Assembly (NCBI RefSeq): GCF_003815035.1
Contig: NZ_RKRK01000002.1
Location: 1-64,000, forward strand
Source: Abyssicoccus albus
GTDB lineage: Bacteria > Bacillota > Bacilli > Staphylococcales > Abyssicoccaceae
Reading direction: 5' to 3'
DNA: 64,000 bases
The position numbers and the translations under genes are program-made. The notes under the pieces were generated by a model. It had not been told where the DNA came from and did no database searches. It worked only from the letters and a program-made list of their open reading frames with translations. This document shows positions 1 to 9,023 of the stretch, one piece after another. Numbering within the stretch: the first letter of the stretch is position 1; every line of letters starts with the position of its first letter.

Positions 1-23
1 TGTGTATGCATTCAATTGAATTG

Positions 24-138
24 TCTGGTGACGATAGCAAAGAGGTCACACCTGTTCCCATGCCGAACACAGAAGTTAAGCTCTTTAGCGCCGATGGTAG
101 TTGGACTGACGTCCTGTGAGAGTAGGACGTTGCCGGGC
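24..138 (+). rRNA. rrf: 5S ribosomal RNA
   Basis: About 115 nt matching the Firmicutes 5S consensus, with the conserved stretches GAGGTCACACC, CCCATGCCGAACAC and GAAGTTAAGCTC, and ends GTCTGG and CCGGGC that can pair. It is the last gene of an rRNA operon whose 16S and 23S lie before the window. A T-run follows but the tRNA cluster begins 15 nt later, so the tRNAs are probably co-transcribed. The ends are accurate to a few bases. Confidence 0.95.
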
Positions 139-152
139 AATTTTTTTATTTA

Positions 153-227
153 TCCACAGTAGCTCAGTGGTAGAGCTATCGGCTGTTAACCGATCGGTCG
201 TAGGTTCAAGTCCTACCTGTGGAGCCA
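153..227 (+). tRNA. tRNA-Asn (GTT)
   Basis: Full cloverleaf. The acceptor strands TCCACAG and CTGTGGA pair, the anticodon GTT is at 185-187, the T-loop is GGTTCAAGTCC, and CCA is encoded. First of six tRNAs after the 5S gene. Confidence 0.96.
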
Positions 228-229
228 TA

Positions 230-301
230 GGCCCCTTGGTCAAGCGGTTAAGACACCGCCCTTTCACGGCGGTAACACGGGTTCGAATCCCGTAGGGGTC
301 A
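230..301 (+). tRNA. tRNA-Glu (TTC)
   Basis: The acceptor GGCCCCT pairs with AGGGGTC (one G-T pair). The anticodon TTC is at 263-265 and the T-arm holds GGGTTCGAATCCC. CCA is not encoded (the sequence after the discriminator A is TTA), so it must be added by the CCA-adding enzyme. Confidence 0.95.
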
Positions 302-311
302 TTATTGTCAT

Positions 312-387
312 GGAGAATTAGCTCAGCTGGGAGAGCATCTGCCTTACAAGCAGAGGGTCGGCGGTTCGATCCCGTCATTCTCCACCA
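312..387 (+). tRNA. tRNA-Val (TAC)
   Basis: The acceptor GGAGAAT pairs with ATTCTCC. The anticodon TAC is at 345-347 and CCA is encoded. The cloverleaf has the standard D-arm (AGCTCAGCTGGGAGAGC). Confidence 0.96.
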
Positions 388-403
388 TTTATTTTAATAT
401 TTC

Positions 404-487
404 GGAGGGGTAGCGAAGTGGCTAAACGCGGCGGACTGTAAATCCGCTCCTTCGGGTTCGGCAGTTCGAATCTGCCCCCCTCCACCA
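404..487 (+). tRNA. tRNA-Tyr (GTA)
   Basis: An 84-nt class II tRNA with a long variable arm. The acceptor GGAGGGG pairs with CCCCTCC, the anticodon GTA is at 438-440, and CCA is encoded. The extra arm length excludes a class I tRNA and fits Tyr. Confidence 0.96.
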
Positions 488-494
488 TCATTAT

Positions 495-569
495 TGGGCT
501 ATAGCCAAGCGGTAAGGCAACGGACTTTGACTCCGTCATGCGTTGGTTCGAATCCAACTAGCCCAGCCA
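495..569 (+). tRNA. tRNA-Gln (TTG)
   Basis: The acceptor TGGGCTA pairs with TAGCCCA. The anticodon TTG is at 527-529 and CCA is encoded. Confidence 0.96.
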
Positions 570-573
570 TAAT

Positions 574-646
574 GAGCCATTAGCTCAGTCGGTAGAGCAT
601 CTGACTTTTAATCAGAGGGTCAGAGGTTCGAATCCTCTATGGCTCA
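574..646 (+). tRNA. tRNA-Lys (TTT)
   Basis: The acceptor GAGCCAT pairs with ATGGCTC. The anticodon TTT is at 607-609. CCA is not encoded (TCA follows the discriminator A). Last tRNA of the cluster, directly before a strong terminator. Confidence 0.95.
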
Positions 647-651
647 TCATT

Positions 652-679
652 AAAGGACTACTTTTGTAGTCCTTTTTTT
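652..679 (+). terminator. Terminator of the rRNA/tRNA operon
   Basis: Stem AAGGACTA with TAGTCCTT around a short TTTG loop, followed by a run of T. It ends the 5S-tRNA transcript. Confidence 0.9.
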
Positions 680-719
680 CATGTTTGAATCCATTTTCAT
701 TTTTTTGTATATTAATATA

Positions 720-733
720 GTAAGCGTTTTCTT
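720..733. promoter_or_regulatory. Putative cre (CcpA) site before arginase
   Basis: The bottom strand reads AAGAAAACGCTTAC, which matches the catabolite-response element consensus WTGWAARCGYWWWC at 13 of 14 positions. It lies 30 nt upstream of the arginase start, where CcpA binding would block transcription. Function is inferred from position and sequence only. Confidence 0.5.
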
Positions 734-762
734 AGATCACTTATTTGAGAGGAATGAACAAA

Positions 763-1671
763 ATGGATAAAAAAGTAAAATTGATTGGTGCACCAAGTTG
801 TTTTGGTCAACCACGTTTAGGTGTTGATTTAGGACCTGATGCAATTCGTTATACAAACTTAGTAGGTCGAATTAAATCTTTAAATGTGGATATAAAGGAT
901 TTAGGAAATATAGAAGCCGAGAAAATCAATGTTGAAATACATAGTAAAGAAAAAAATGACAATTTAAGGAACTTAGAAGAAGTTATTAAATTTAATGAAA
1001 AGTTAGCTAAACAAGTAGATGAAGTTGTAGAAAATGGTGATTTCCCATTTATCATTGGAGGAGACCATTCTATCGCGTTAGGTACTTTATCTGGATTAAG
1101 TAAGCATTACGAAAATTTAGGTGTTATTTGGTATGATGCACATGGAGATTTAAATGATAGTAAAACAAGTCCTTCGGGAAATATTCATGGTATGCCATTG
1201 GCTCAAGCATTAGGGATAGGTCATGAAAAACTTGTGAACTTGTACGAAGACGGTGTCAAAATTAAACCTGAAAATGTGGTTTTGATTGGTGTGAGAGATT
1301 TAGATGAAGGTGAAATTGAATATATTAAAGAAAATAATATTTTATGTTTTACTATGGATGATGTTGCTAGATTAGGTATTGGGAGAGTTATGGAAGAAAC
1401 AGTGAGTTATTTAAAAGATAAAACAGATGGAATTCATTTATCACTAGATGTAGATGGGTTAGATCCTCAATTTACACCAGGTACTGGAACACCTGTCGTA
1501 AATGGTATAACATTGCGTGAGACGAATCAAGCATTAACTTATTTGCATGATCAAGATGTAATTAGTTCTTTTGAAATCGTGGAAGTTAATCCTTTATTAG
1601 ATGAAAAAAATAAAACAGCTGAAGTTGCAACTTACATTGCAGAAGTATTTTTTGGTAAAAAGTATTTATAA
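763..1671 (+). CDS. rocF: Arginase
   Basis: Hydrolyses L-arginine to ornithine and urea, the first step of arginine use as carbon and nitrogen source in the cytoplasm. The roughly 300-residue protein has the ureohydrolase fold and all binuclear manganese ligands: GGDHS near residue 100, the YDAHGD motif near 124-128, and SLDVDGLDP near 226-228. The ATG at 763 is chosen because GAGAGGA (747-753) then sits 9 nt upstream. A TTG at 745 and an ATG at 754 lie in or on that ribosome site. Single-gene unit between the tRNA terminator and a hairpin terminator. A cre-like site upstream suggests repression when sugar is plentiful. Confidence 0.93.
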   Translation: MDKKVKLIGAPSCFGQPRLGVDLGPDAIRYTNLVGRIKSLNVDIKDLGNIEAEKINVEIHSKEKNDNLRNLEEVIKFNEKLAKQVDEVVENGDFPFIIGGDHSIALGTLSGLSKHYENLGVIWYDAHGDLNDSKTSPSGNIHGMPLAQALGIGHEKLVNLYEDGVKIKPENVVLIGVRDLDEGEIEYIKENNILCFTMDDVARLGIGRVMEETVSYLKDKTDGIHLSLDVDGLDPQFTPGTGTPVVNGITLRETNQALTYLHDQDVISSFEIVEVNPLLDEKNKTAEVATYIAEVFFGKKYL

Positions 1672-1683
1672 TAAATTATAGTA

Positions 1684-1717
1684 AGAGCCGAGTTAGTTTA
1701 GCTAATTCGGCTCTTTT
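1684..1717. terminator. Bidirectional terminator between rocF and a convergent regulator
   Basis: A long stem made of AAGAGCCGAGTTAG and its near-complement CTAATTCGGCTCTT, with A-run and T-run flanks. It can stop transcription from both sides. It reaches into the stop codon of the minus-strand gene. Confidence 0.88.
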
Positions 1718-2171
1718 AATTTTCATCTGAATCAGATAAAGGCATGACTTGAACGATAAACTCTTCTTCTCCTTTTTTTGTAGAAGCTTTTTTTACAAGT
1801 TTTTTTAAATCTTTTTTGAATGAATCTAAATTATTTTCATTGATTTTCAAAGGGTATGATAGTCTATCTTTTTTCTTCTCATCGTCACGATATCTTAAAA
1901 GCTCATGACTTGGAACTAATTTTTTAGCAACAGGTAAATAAAACTTTTGAATGATACTATGCTTTTGTTCTGTTTTAACCAATTCAATGATACCATTTTT
2001 CTCTAATTCAGCAAGGTGATAATGAATTTTTGCTCTAGGAATTTCTAATATGTCAGCAATTTGTTGACCAGTTTTTGGCTCGTCCCCTAAAATAGATAAT
2101 AGCTGTATTCTAAATGGATCACTTACACATTTTAATTGATCGAGATTATCTATCACTAAAATATCATTCAT
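1716..2171 (-). CDS. Winged-helix (ArsR/HTH_20-like) transcriptional regulator
   Basis: A 151-residue protein. Residues about 10-75 read as a winged helix-turn-helix of the ArsR type (SDPFRIQLLSIL, then TGQQIADIL, then KIHYHLAELEKNGII). The C-terminal half is lysine-rich and charged with no recognised ligand or metal site. No cysteine pair typical of metal-sensing ArsR proteins is visible. The start at 2171 is preferred over 2192 because AAGGAG lies 9 nt upstream of it. It is divergent from the XRE regulator at 2332, so the 160-nt gap probably holds both promoters. Target unknown. Confidence 0.75.
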   Translation of the reverse strand: MNDILVIDNLDQLKCVSDPFRIQLLSILGDEPKTGQQIADILEIPRAKIHYHLAELEKNGIIELVKTEQKHSIIQKFYLPVAKKLVPSHELLRYRDDEKKKDRLSYPLKINENNLDSFKKDLKKLVKKASTKKGEEEFIVQVMPLSDSDEN

Positions 2172-2331
2172 AAAGTTTGACTCCTTTATCATATTTACTA
2201 TTAAATTTATTATCTAATTATTTAAATATAGTGTCAAATATCTTATTGTTAAGTCTTTGTAAAGTAGCATTTTTTTGGATAGAAATATATTATAATTAAC
2301 TTATTATAATTTATTTCATGGAGGGACTTTC

Positions 2332-3372
2332 ATGATAGGTCATCAAATTAAGTCTTTAAGAAAAAAAGAAGGTATGACTCAAACAGAACTATGTGAAGGA
2401 ATTATATCAAGAACTTATTTAAGCCTTATTGAAAAAGGATCTGTTCAACCATCTAGTAGTGTATTAAAAAGGTTATCTGAAAGGCTTAACACGACAATAG
2501 ATGACCTTGAAAAAAATATTGAATCCAATCATGTCGACTCAATTACTTTAGAGCGTCATATAGCTAAAATGCTAAGCAAAGTAGAGACGGAGTCTGATGA
2601 TTTAGATGATTTAATGGAAGATTTCATGAACCAGAAGTATGAAGCAAATAATGAGTTAACACATCATGAAGTCAGTAGAATTCATTATATATATAGTATC
2701 TATTACTTCAATAATAAAATATATAAAGACAGTATGAAACACATCATATTGGCTATAAAAAATATGAAATATCATACGTCAGCAGTCGATCGTATTAAGA
2801 TGTATATCCAAAAGGGAAAGTTACATCTTGTTTTGAATGAATATGAGGAAGCAATGAATATTTTTTATGAAACATTGTTTAGTATAGAGAGAAATTACAT
2901 AACAAATCAGAATGTCTCAGAAGTATTATATTTATTAGGTGTGACAAGTACTCTTTTGAGAGACTACTACCATTCAATGTACTATTTTAATAAAGCTTAT
3001 ACATTTAATGTAAAGTTTGATTATATGCATTATATGCATGAAATTATTTTTGGCAGAATATATGTTCATGACATTTTCAATAAAGACTTAAATTCATTAG
3101 TGGATGAATTTAAGAAATATGAGACAATTAAGAGTAATTTAGAAGTAAAAAAACGATTACTTATGATATTAAATAAAGATGTAAATATTTCACATTGGTT
3201 AAGTAAGGATAATGAAAGTCATAAATTTTACGAAGAAGTACCTACTTTTGTTGATTATGAAAATATGTTAACTAAGAATGAAGTAAATCAGTTTGAGCTA
3301 CTCGATAAACAAGAAAAAATAAATTTACTTGATTTGTTTATCATCGAGCGCTCTGGGTTGTTTATGATATAA
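2332..3372 (+). CDS. XRE-family regulator with TPR-like C-terminal domain (Rgg/RRNPP-like)
   Basis: A 346-residue protein. Residues 1-62 form an XRE helix-turn-helix (IKSLRKKEGMTQTELC, then RTYLSLIEKG). Residues about 90-330 are almost entirely helical with repeats of tyrosine and hydrophobic residues, like the TPR sensor domains of Rgg, PlcR and related peptide-responsive regulators. GGAGGGACTTTC precedes the ATG. No peptide-pheromone gene is visible next to it, so a quorum-sensing role is only a possibility. The following cdaA operon has its own promoter inside the last codons of this gene. No membrane segments. Confidence 0.7.
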   Translation: MIGHQIKSLRKKEGMTQTELCEGIISRTYLSLIEKGSVQPSSSVLKRLSERLNTTIDDLEKNIESNHVDSITLERHIAKMLSKVETESDDLDDLMEDFMNQKYEANNELTHHEVSRIHYIYSIYYFNNKIYKDSMKHIILAIKNMKYHTSAVDRIKMYIQKGKLHLVLNEYEEAMNIFYETLFSIERNYITNQNVSEVLYLLGVTSTLLRDYYHSMYYFNKAYTFNVKFDYMHYMHEIIFGRIYVHDIFNKDLNSLVDEFKKYETIKSNLEVKKRLLMILNKDVNISHWLSKDNESHKFYEEVPTFVDYENMLTKNEVNQFELLDKQEKINLLDLFIIERSGLFMI

Positions 3373-3373
3373 T
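3365..3373 (+). promoter_or_regulatory. Extended -10 promoter for the cdaA operon
   Basis: TGATATAAT is an extended -10 element (TGnTATAAT) covering the stop codon of the upstream gene. It lies about 40 nt before the cdaA start. No good -35 is visible, which is usual for extended -10 promoters. Confidence 0.5.
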
Positions 3374-3411
3374 TTATGTATTGTTTGTGGTGTTTGGAGG
3401 AGATTGTGTGA

Positions 3412-4221
3412 ATGGACTTTAAAGTATTAGAAAATTTAACATTATGGGATGTCGTCATTGGCATTATAGATTTATGTATCGTTTGGTATGTTTTTTACTT
3501 GATTATCACCGTTGTGAGAGGGACGAAAGCAATTCAATTGCTGAAAGGAATCTTATTCATATTAATTGGTAAAGTTGTGAGTGATATATTGAACCTCACG
3601 ACGACGACGAGTATATTTAATACGCTTCTAGAGTGGGGTTTTCTAGTGATTATTATCTTATTTCAACCAGAAATAAGACGTGCACTTGAGCAATTGGGCC
3701 GCGGTAGTTTATTTAGATCATCGAATGTTAATAAATCAACTGAGCGAGAGACACTGGTTGAAGAGATGATGAAGAGTATTAAATATATGGCTAAAAGAAG
3801 AATTGGTGCATTAATCGTTTTTGAGAAAGAAACAGGATTAAAGGATTATATTGAGACAGGAATACCTATAAATGGTAAAATAACTTCTGAATTACTTATT
3901 AATATTTTTATACCAAATACACCTTTGCACGATGGTGCAATGATTATTCAAGGTAATGAGATTGCTACAGCTGCTAGTTACCTCCCGTTATCTGATAGTC
4001 CAAAGATTCAAAAGAGTCTTGGTACTAGACACCGTGCTGCAGTAGGAATTTCTGAAATTACAGATGCATTTACATTAGTGATATCTGAAGAGACAGGTAA
4101 TGTGAGTGTTACACATGATGGTAAACTATACAAAGAAGTGAATTACGAAGAGTTAGAAGTGTTGCTAAATAAACATTGGTTTGGTTATGATATTGTGAAC
4201 CGAGGTGAAATCGATGCTTGA
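3412..4221 (+). CDS. cdaA: Membrane diadenylate cyclase CdaA
   Basis: Makes cyclic di-AMP from two ATP, the second messenger controlling potassium, osmolyte balance and wall homeostasis in Firmicutes. 269 residues: three N-terminal membrane helices (about 10-85), then the DAC domain with the catalytic DGA at residues 174-176 and RHR at 206-208. GGAGGAG at 3396-3402 precedes the ATG, and an in-frame TGA directly upstream fixes the start. First gene of the conserved cdaA-cdaR-glmM operon (also called dacA-ybbR-glmM). It overlaps cdaR by 8 nt, implying translational coupling. Confidence 0.96.
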   Translation: MDFKVLENLTLWDVVIGIIDLCIVWYVFYLIITVVRGTKAIQLLKGILFILIGKVVSDILNLTTTTSIFNTLLEWGFLVIIILFQPEIRRALEQLGRGSLFRSSNVNKSTERETLVEEMMKSIKYMAKRRIGALIVFEKETGLKDYIETGIPINGKITSELLINIFIPNTPLHDGAMIIQGNEIATAASYLPLSDSPKIQKSLGTRHRAAVGISEITDAFTLVISEETGNVSVTHDGKLYKEVNYEELEVLLNKHWFGYDIVNRGEIDA

Positions 4222-5158
4222 AAATAAATGGGGCCTTAGGTTTATAGCTTTTTTACTCGCTTTATTTTTATTCTTATCAGTAAATGATGTGTTCGATAAT
4301 TTATTTGGGGAAGGCCAATATAATGGAGAACAAACGACAACGATAAAAAATGTGCCTGTAGATGCTCAATACGATAAAGAAAACTTATATGTATCAGGAC
4401 TACCTGAATCTGTCGATATAGAAATATCAGGTCCAAAGAGTATTGTAAAAAGAACAAGCGCTACTCAAGATTTTACAATAACTACAGATCTTTCGAATTT
4501 AAATACTGGAGATCATAATGTCAGTTTTGAGGCCGAAAACATTTCAGATAAACTAGAATACAGTATTAAGCCAACTGAATCATCAATTACGATAGAGGAA
4601 TTGCTGACTGAGCGTTTTGATGTAGAAGCCGAGGTGAATAATAGTCGAATTGCAACGGGATATGAACTTGTTGGTGAAAGTTCAAAGCCTACACAAGTGT
4701 CAATCAGTGGGGGAAAATCCGAAATATCAAGAATTAGTTATGTGAAAGCTACATTATCATCAGATACTAAAATCAATCAAGATGTCACAGAAAAAGCAGA
4801 GGTTAATGTCTTTGACGCTAACTTAAACAAACTAAATGTTACTGTAAAACCAGCTACTATTACTGTAAATATTGATGTTCAAGAGACGTCTAAAACCGTT
4901 TCATTGAATCCAAATATCGAAGGTGAGGTTAAAAAAGGTTACGCATTAGATAAAGTATCTCTTGATACTAGCCAAGTAAAACTTTATGGTGACCGTGAAA
5001 CATTGGATAAAATAGGTACGATAGATGTGCCAGTAGATGTAAATGATTTATCAAATGATTCTACAATTAACGTGGATATTCCTTTGCCAGAGAATATTTC
5101 GAAAGCAGAACCAAAAGAAATTGAAGCGAAAGTTATAGTCAAAAAAGAAAATGAATAA
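4214..5158 (+). CDS. cdaR: CdaA regulatory protein CdaR (YbbR domains)
   Basis: A 314-residue membrane-anchored protein. One N-terminal helix (about 8-25) is followed by an extracytoplasmic part with repeated YbbR domains, seen as recurrent segments ending in EIEVSGPKS-like or VKLYGDRE-like turns. The family binds and modulates CdaA activity. The ATG at 4214 is used because GAGGTG (4202-4207) lies 6 nt upstream; a GTG at 4205 sits inside that site. It overlaps the end of cdaA and is followed after 20 nt by glmM. Confidence 0.93.
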   Translation: MLENKWGLRFIAFLLALFLFLSVNDVFDNLFGEGQYNGEQTTTIKNVPVDAQYDKENLYVSGLPESVDIEISGPKSIVKRTSATQDFTITTDLSNLNTGDHNVSFEAENISDKLEYSIKPTESSITIEELLTERFDVEAEVNNSRIATGYELVGESSKPTQVSISGGKSEISRISYVKATLSSDTKINQDVTEKAEVNVFDANLNKLNVTVKPATITVNIDVQETSKTVSLNPNIEGEVKKGYALDKVSLDTSQVKLYGDRETLDKIGTIDVPVDVNDLSNDSTINVDIPLPENISKAEPKEIEAKVIVKKENE

Positions 5159-5178
5159 TATTGAAAAGGGGATTTATT

Positions 5179-6531
5179 ATGGGTAAATATTTTGGAACGG
5201 ATGGAGTACGAGGTGTTGCAAATGAGGAGTTAACACCAGAATTAGCATTTAAAATAGGACGCTTTGGAGGTTATGTACTTGCTAAGCAAGGTCATGAGGC
5301 GCCAACAGTACTTGTCGGTCGTGACACTAGAATAAGTGGTGAAATGTTAGAGTCAGCATTAATTGCAGGATTACTATCTACTGGTATTGAAGTGATGAAA
5401 TTAGGTGTTATTTCAACACCAGGTGTGGCCTATTTAACAAAAGAAATGGAAGCTCAAGCAGGTGTTATGATTTCTGCTTCTCATAATCCAGTCGGTGATA
5501 ATGGAATTAAGTTTTTTGGTGCCGATGGTTTTAAATTAAAGGATGAACAAGAAGACGAAATCGAGAATCTCATCGATATGGATGAAGATACACTTCCAAG
5601 ACCTACAGGGAAGTCACTATACCAAACATCTGATTATTTCGAAGGTGGTCAGAAATATATCAGTTATATTAAGTCAACGGTTGAAGGTGACTTAGATGGA
5701 CTTAAGATTGGATTAGATGGAGCTCATGGTTCAACACATTCTCTAGCACCTTTCTTATTTGGTGATTTGGAAGCTGAGACAGTTACAATTGGATGTAATC
5801 CAGATGGATATAACATTAATGAGCAGGTCGGGTCTACGCATCCGGAAAAATTAAGAGAGTTAGTGAAAAATGAAGGGCTAGACTTTGGTTTAGCATTTGA
5901 TGGTGACGGCGATCGCTTAATTGCTGTCGATGAAAATGGAGATATTGTTGATGGTGATAAAATTTTATTTATACTTGGTAAATATATGAATGAGAATAAC
6001 GAGTTAAAAGACAATACAATTGTGTCAACAGTAATGAGTAATTTAGGTTTTTATAAAGCGTTAGATCGGATAGGATTATCAAGTGTAAAGACTAAAGTAG
6101 GGGACCGCTATGTTGTACAAGAAATGCGCCAAAATAATTATACATTAGGCGGAGAACAATCTGGTCATATAATTATGATGAATTACAATACGACAGGAGA
6201 TGGACTGTTATCGGGTGCCCATTTGGCAAGCATAGTTAAACAATCTGGGAAAAAATTAAGTGAATTGGCAAAAGAAGTTGAAACATACCCTCAAACATTA
6301 GTGAATATCCGAGTAACAGATAAGCATGCTGTTACTGAAAATGATAAAGTCCAAGAAGTCATGACAAAAGTTGATACAGAAATGAATGGAGAAGGTCGTA
6401 TTTTAGTTAGGGCTTCGGGAACAGAGCCATTAGTAAGAGTGATGGTTGAAGCAGCTACTGAAGAAAAGGCAATTCAGTATGCGGAAAGAATTGCTGACGT
6501 TGTGAAAAATGAAATGGGTTTGAATGAATAA
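5179..6531 (+). CDS. glmM: Phosphoglucosamine mutase
   Basis: Converts glucosamine-6-phosphate to glucosamine-1-phosphate for UDP-GlcNAc, the precursor of peptidoglycan and teichoic acids. 450 residues, the usual length. The phosphoserine loop ISASHNP has its catalytic serine at residue 101. The metal-binding loop DGDGDR lies at 241-246, and the C-terminal phosphate-binding segment [11 protein letters not shown] is present. The ATG at 5179 has AAGGGGA just upstream; the TTG at 5161 lacks a site. In other Firmicutes GlmM also inhibits CdaA, which fits the operon. A terminator follows. Confidence 0.96.
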   Translation: MGKYFGTDGVRGVANEELTPELAFKIGRFGGYVLAKQGHEAPTVLVGRDTRISGEMLESALIAGLLSTGIEVMKLGVISTPGVAYLTKEMEAQAGVMISASHNPVGDNGIKFFGADGFKLKDEQEDEIENLIDMDEDTLPRPTGKSLYQTSDYFEGGQKYISYIKSTVEGDLDGLKIGLDGAHGSTHSLAPFLFGDLEAETVTIGCNPDGYNINEQVGSTHPEKLRELVKNEGLDFGLAFDGDGDRLIAVDENGDIVDGDKILFILGKYMNENNELKDNTIVSTVMSNLGFYKALDRIGLSSVKTKVGDRYVVQEMRQNNYTLGGEQSGHIIMMNYNTTGDGLLSGAHLASIVKQSGKKLSELAKEVETYPQTLVNIRVTDKHAVTENDKVQEVMTKVDTEMNGEGRILVRASGTEPLVRVMVEAATEEKAIQYAERIADVVKNEMGLNE

Positions 6532-6536
6532 ATTTA

Positions 6537-6577
6537 AATAAACAAGGAATGACTTTCATTCCTTGTTTATTTTTTTG
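6537..6577 (+). terminator. Terminator after glmM
   Basis: The stem AAACAAGGAATGA pairs with TCATTCCTTGTTT and is followed by a T-run. It separates the cdaA operon from the glmS leader. Confidence 0.9.
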
Positions 6578-6599
6578 TTATACTTCAACATTAAAATAT

Positions 6600-6628
6600 T
6601 TGCTTCAAGATACGCTCTACTGTACAAT
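6600..6628 (+). promoter_or_regulatory. SigA promoter of glmS
   Basis: TTGCTT (6600-6605) and TACAAT (6623-6628) are separated by 17 nt. Transcription would begin near 6635, about 45 nt before the ribozyme cleavage point. Confidence 0.6.
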
Positions 6629-6659
6629 TAAATAAATTGTGTCAAAGGAGGATAGATGT

Positions 6660-6812
6660 ATAGACATAATCTATCAAAAGCGCCAGAGCAAAATCTATAA
6701 TGCAGACGAGGAGAATGGTGATCGAAAATTCGGCGGATGCCATTCCGGCCATAACGGTCGTAAACTTTATCTTTAAAACGGGTTGGTGACAATGCGAACA
6801 AAGAGATAAAGT
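6660..6812 (+). ncRNA. glmS ribozyme (glucosamine-6-phosphate-activated)
   Basis: The 5' leader of glmS carries the ribozyme core AAGCGCCAGAGC, the conserved GACGAGG region, and a long paired arm built from GGATGCCATTCCGGCC-type sequence with GGTCGTAAAC. By analogy with characterised members, cleavage should fall between A6679 and G6680. With bound GlcN6P the mRNA is cut and degraded, giving feedback control of GlmS. This explains most of the 315-nt gap before glmS. The 3' edge is approximate. Confidence 0.9.
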
Positions 6813-6846
6813 CCAATGATTTATATATAAATATGGAGGAATTGTT

Positions 6847-8649
6847 ATGTGTGGTATTGTAGGATATATTGGAAATCAAGATGCGAAAGAAATTTTACTT
6901 AAAGGATTAGAGAAATTAGAATATAGAGGCTATGATTCAGCAGGTATTGCTATTCGTAATGAAGAAGGTATTAAAGTTTTCAAAGAAAAAGGTCGTATTG
7001 CTGAATTACGTGAAAAAGTAGATGGTGATGTAGAAGCCAAAACAGGTATTGGTCATACACGTTGGGCAACACACGGTAAGCCAAGTGTGATTAATGCACA
7101 CCCTCATACATCAACATCAGGTCGTTTCACACTTGTTCATAATGGTGTCATCGAAAATTATGAAGAAGTAAGAACTGAATTTATTAAAGATGTTCAATTA
7201 ACATCTCAAACAGATACAGAGATTATTGTTCATTTGATTGAACACTTCTCAAATGAGGGATTATCAACAGAGGATGCATTTACGAAAGTATTGAAAACAA
7301 TCCATGGTTCATATGCTATTGCGTTATTAGACTCAGAAGAGAGTGAAACAATTTATGTTGCTAAGCATAAGTCTCCTTTGCTTGTAGGTCTAGGTGATGA
7401 CTTTAATGTTGTAGCAAGTGATGCAATGGCAATGCTTCAAGTAACGGATCAATTTGTAGAGTTAAATGATGAAGAAATTGTAATCGTGACAAAAGATAAC
7501 GTTACAATCAAAACATTAGATGGTGAAACAATTAACAGAGACCCTTATACTGCTGAAATCGATGCTGATGATATCGAGAAAGGGACTTACGCTCATTTTA
7601 TGTTAAAAGAAATTAACGAACAACCTGCAGTAATGCGTAAAATCATTCAAAATTATCAGGACGATGAAGGTCAATTGAAGATTGATCGTAATATATCTGA
7701 AGCAGTTAAAGAAGCAGATCGTGTATATATTATTGCATGTGGAACGAGTTACCATGCCGGTTTAGTTGGTAAAGAATATTTAGAGAAATGGGCACAAATA
7801 CCAACAGAAGTGCATGTTGCTTCAGAATTCTCATACAATATGCCATTGCTTAGCGAGAAGCCTTTATTCATCTTTATATCTCAATCAGGAGAAACTGCAG
7901 ATAGCCGTGCAGTACTAGTAAATATTAAAGAAAAAGGATATAAGTCATTAACAATTACTAATGTTCAAGGTTCAACTTTATCTCGTGAAGCGAACTTTAC
8001 AATGTTATTACATGCAGGACCTGAAATTGCTGTTGCTTCAACGAAAGCATACACTGCACAAATCGCAGTATTATCAATTTTGGCTCAAGTTGCAGCACGT
8101 GATAATAACATTGATACAAATGTAGATTTAATGCCAGAACTTGCCAAAGTAACAACGGCAATGTCTGCAATTATTGATGATGCAGACCGCATGGAAGAAA
8201 TTGCTAGAGAATATTTAAGTGAAACTAGAAATGCATTCTTCATCGGACGTAGCATGGATTACCATGTCAGCTTAGAAGGTTCATTGAAATTAAAAGAAAT
8301 TTCATATATACAAGCGGAAGGATTTGCTGGTGGAGAATTGAAACACGGTACAATCGCATTGATTGAAGAAGGAACACCAGTTTTAGCATTAGCAACTCAA
8401 GAAAATGTTAACCTTTCAATTCGTGGTAATGTTCAAGAAGTTGAAGCACGCGGAGCAAAAGCATGTATCATTTCTTCAGAAGGATTAGAGAAAGAAGAAG
8501 ATACTTACGTATTACCACATGTCCATGAATTGTTAACACCATTAGTATCAGTTGTAGCATATCAGTTAATCTCATATTACGCAGCATTACATAGAGATTG
8601 TGATGTAGATAAACCTAGGAACTTAGCTAAATCTGTTACAGTTGAATAA
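6847..8649 (+). CDS. glmS: Glutamine-fructose-6-phosphate aminotransferase
   Basis: Makes glucosamine-6-phosphate from fructose-6-phosphate and glutamine, the entry step to amino sugars. 600 residues: an N-terminal Ntn glutaminase whose catalytic cysteine follows the initiator Met (MCGIVGYIG), then two SIS isomerase domains (about 285-420 and 455-590), with CGTSYHAG and SQSGETADS as sugar-phosphate loops, and the terminal KSVTVE. GGAGGAATTGTT precedes the ATG. It is controlled by the ribozyme upstream and ended by a terminator. Product feeds GlmM in the adjacent operon. Confidence 0.97.
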   Translation: MCGIVGYIGNQDAKEILLKGLEKLEYRGYDSAGIAIRNEEGIKVFKEKGRIAELREKVDGDVEAKTGIGHTRWATHGKPSVINAHPHTSTSGRFTLVHNGVIENYEEVRTEFIKDVQLTSQTDTEIIVHLIEHFSNEGLSTEDAFTKVLKTIHGSYAIALLDSEESETIYVAKHKSPLLVGLGDDFNVVASDAMAMLQVTDQFVELNDEEIVIVTKDNVTIKTLDGETINRDPYTAEIDADDIEKGTYAHFMLKEINEQPAVMRKIIQNYQDDEGQLKIDRNISEAVKEADRVYIIACGTSYHAGLVGKEYLEKWAQIPTEVHVASEFSYNMPLLSEKPLFIFISQSGETADSRAVLVNIKEKGYKSLTITNVQGSTLSREANFTMLLHAGPEIAVASTKAYTAQIAVLSILAQVAARDNNIDTNVDLMPELAKVTTAMSAIIDDADRMEEIAREYLSETRNAFFIGRSMDYHVSLEGSLKLKEISYIQAEGFAGGELKHGTIALIEEGTPVLALATQENVNLSIRGNVQEVEARGAKACIISSEGLEKEEDTYVLPHVHELLTPLVSVVAYQLISYYAALHRDCDVDKPRNLAKSVTVE

Positions 8650-8654
8650 TGATG

Positions 8655-8692
8655 TAAAGCTAAACTCTAATGATTTGGAGTTTAGCTTTTTT
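8655..8692 (+). terminator. Terminator after glmS
   Basis: The stem AAAGCTAAACTC pairs with GAGTTTAGCTTT, followed by TTTT. Confidence 0.9.
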
Positions 8693-8732
8693 ATATCATT
8701 ATCAAAGAATATTTAAAACAGAATACATATAG

Positions 8733-9023
8733 GCGGATAATTATTTTATAAGTTACAAGCAGTATGAGTTGGAAATTATAGAGTATCGAAGACACTTACA
8801 TCAACAACCAGAGGTGTCATTTAAAGAGTATGAGACAGCACAATATATACGATCAATATTAGGTCAATTAAGAACATTGTGAATTGATTGAAATTACTGA
8901 GACGAGTAAAGAGAATATAGGTATCAACATCACCATCCTAAATTTGGATTGAATGAACAATGTTTTGAGAAGGCATTTAACATGTTTATCGGGGTCATTG
9001 AGGGTTATCCGGAACAGAAATAG
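8733..9023 (+). pseudogene. Remnant of an M20-family amidohydrolase/peptidase
   Basis: Three frames carry pieces of one M20 amidohydrolase. From about 8754 the translation reads IIEYRRHLHQQPEVSFKEY, the family's N-terminal signature, and ends at a TGA at 8880-8882. A second frame continues with LIEITETS, matching the next family segment. A third, 8922-9023, gives HHHPKFGLNE and ends with the family-like C-terminus FIGVIEGY before TAG. About 280 central residues of a normal 390-residue enzyme are missing. No start codon with a ribosome site remains. This is decay by a large internal deletion plus frameshifts. It accounts for the 440-nt gap between glmS and the PspC gene. Confidence 0.8.

Noticed and set aside
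85-557. Minus-strand ORFs over the 5S and tRNA genes
   Set aside because: They are the antisense of tRNA and rRNA sequence; no ribosome sites fit and the RNAs explain the conservation.
3334-3373. Full -35/-10 promoter pair for cdaA using TTGTTT at 3334
   Set aside because: The spacer to TATAAT would be 28 nt, far too long. Only the extended -10 is kept.
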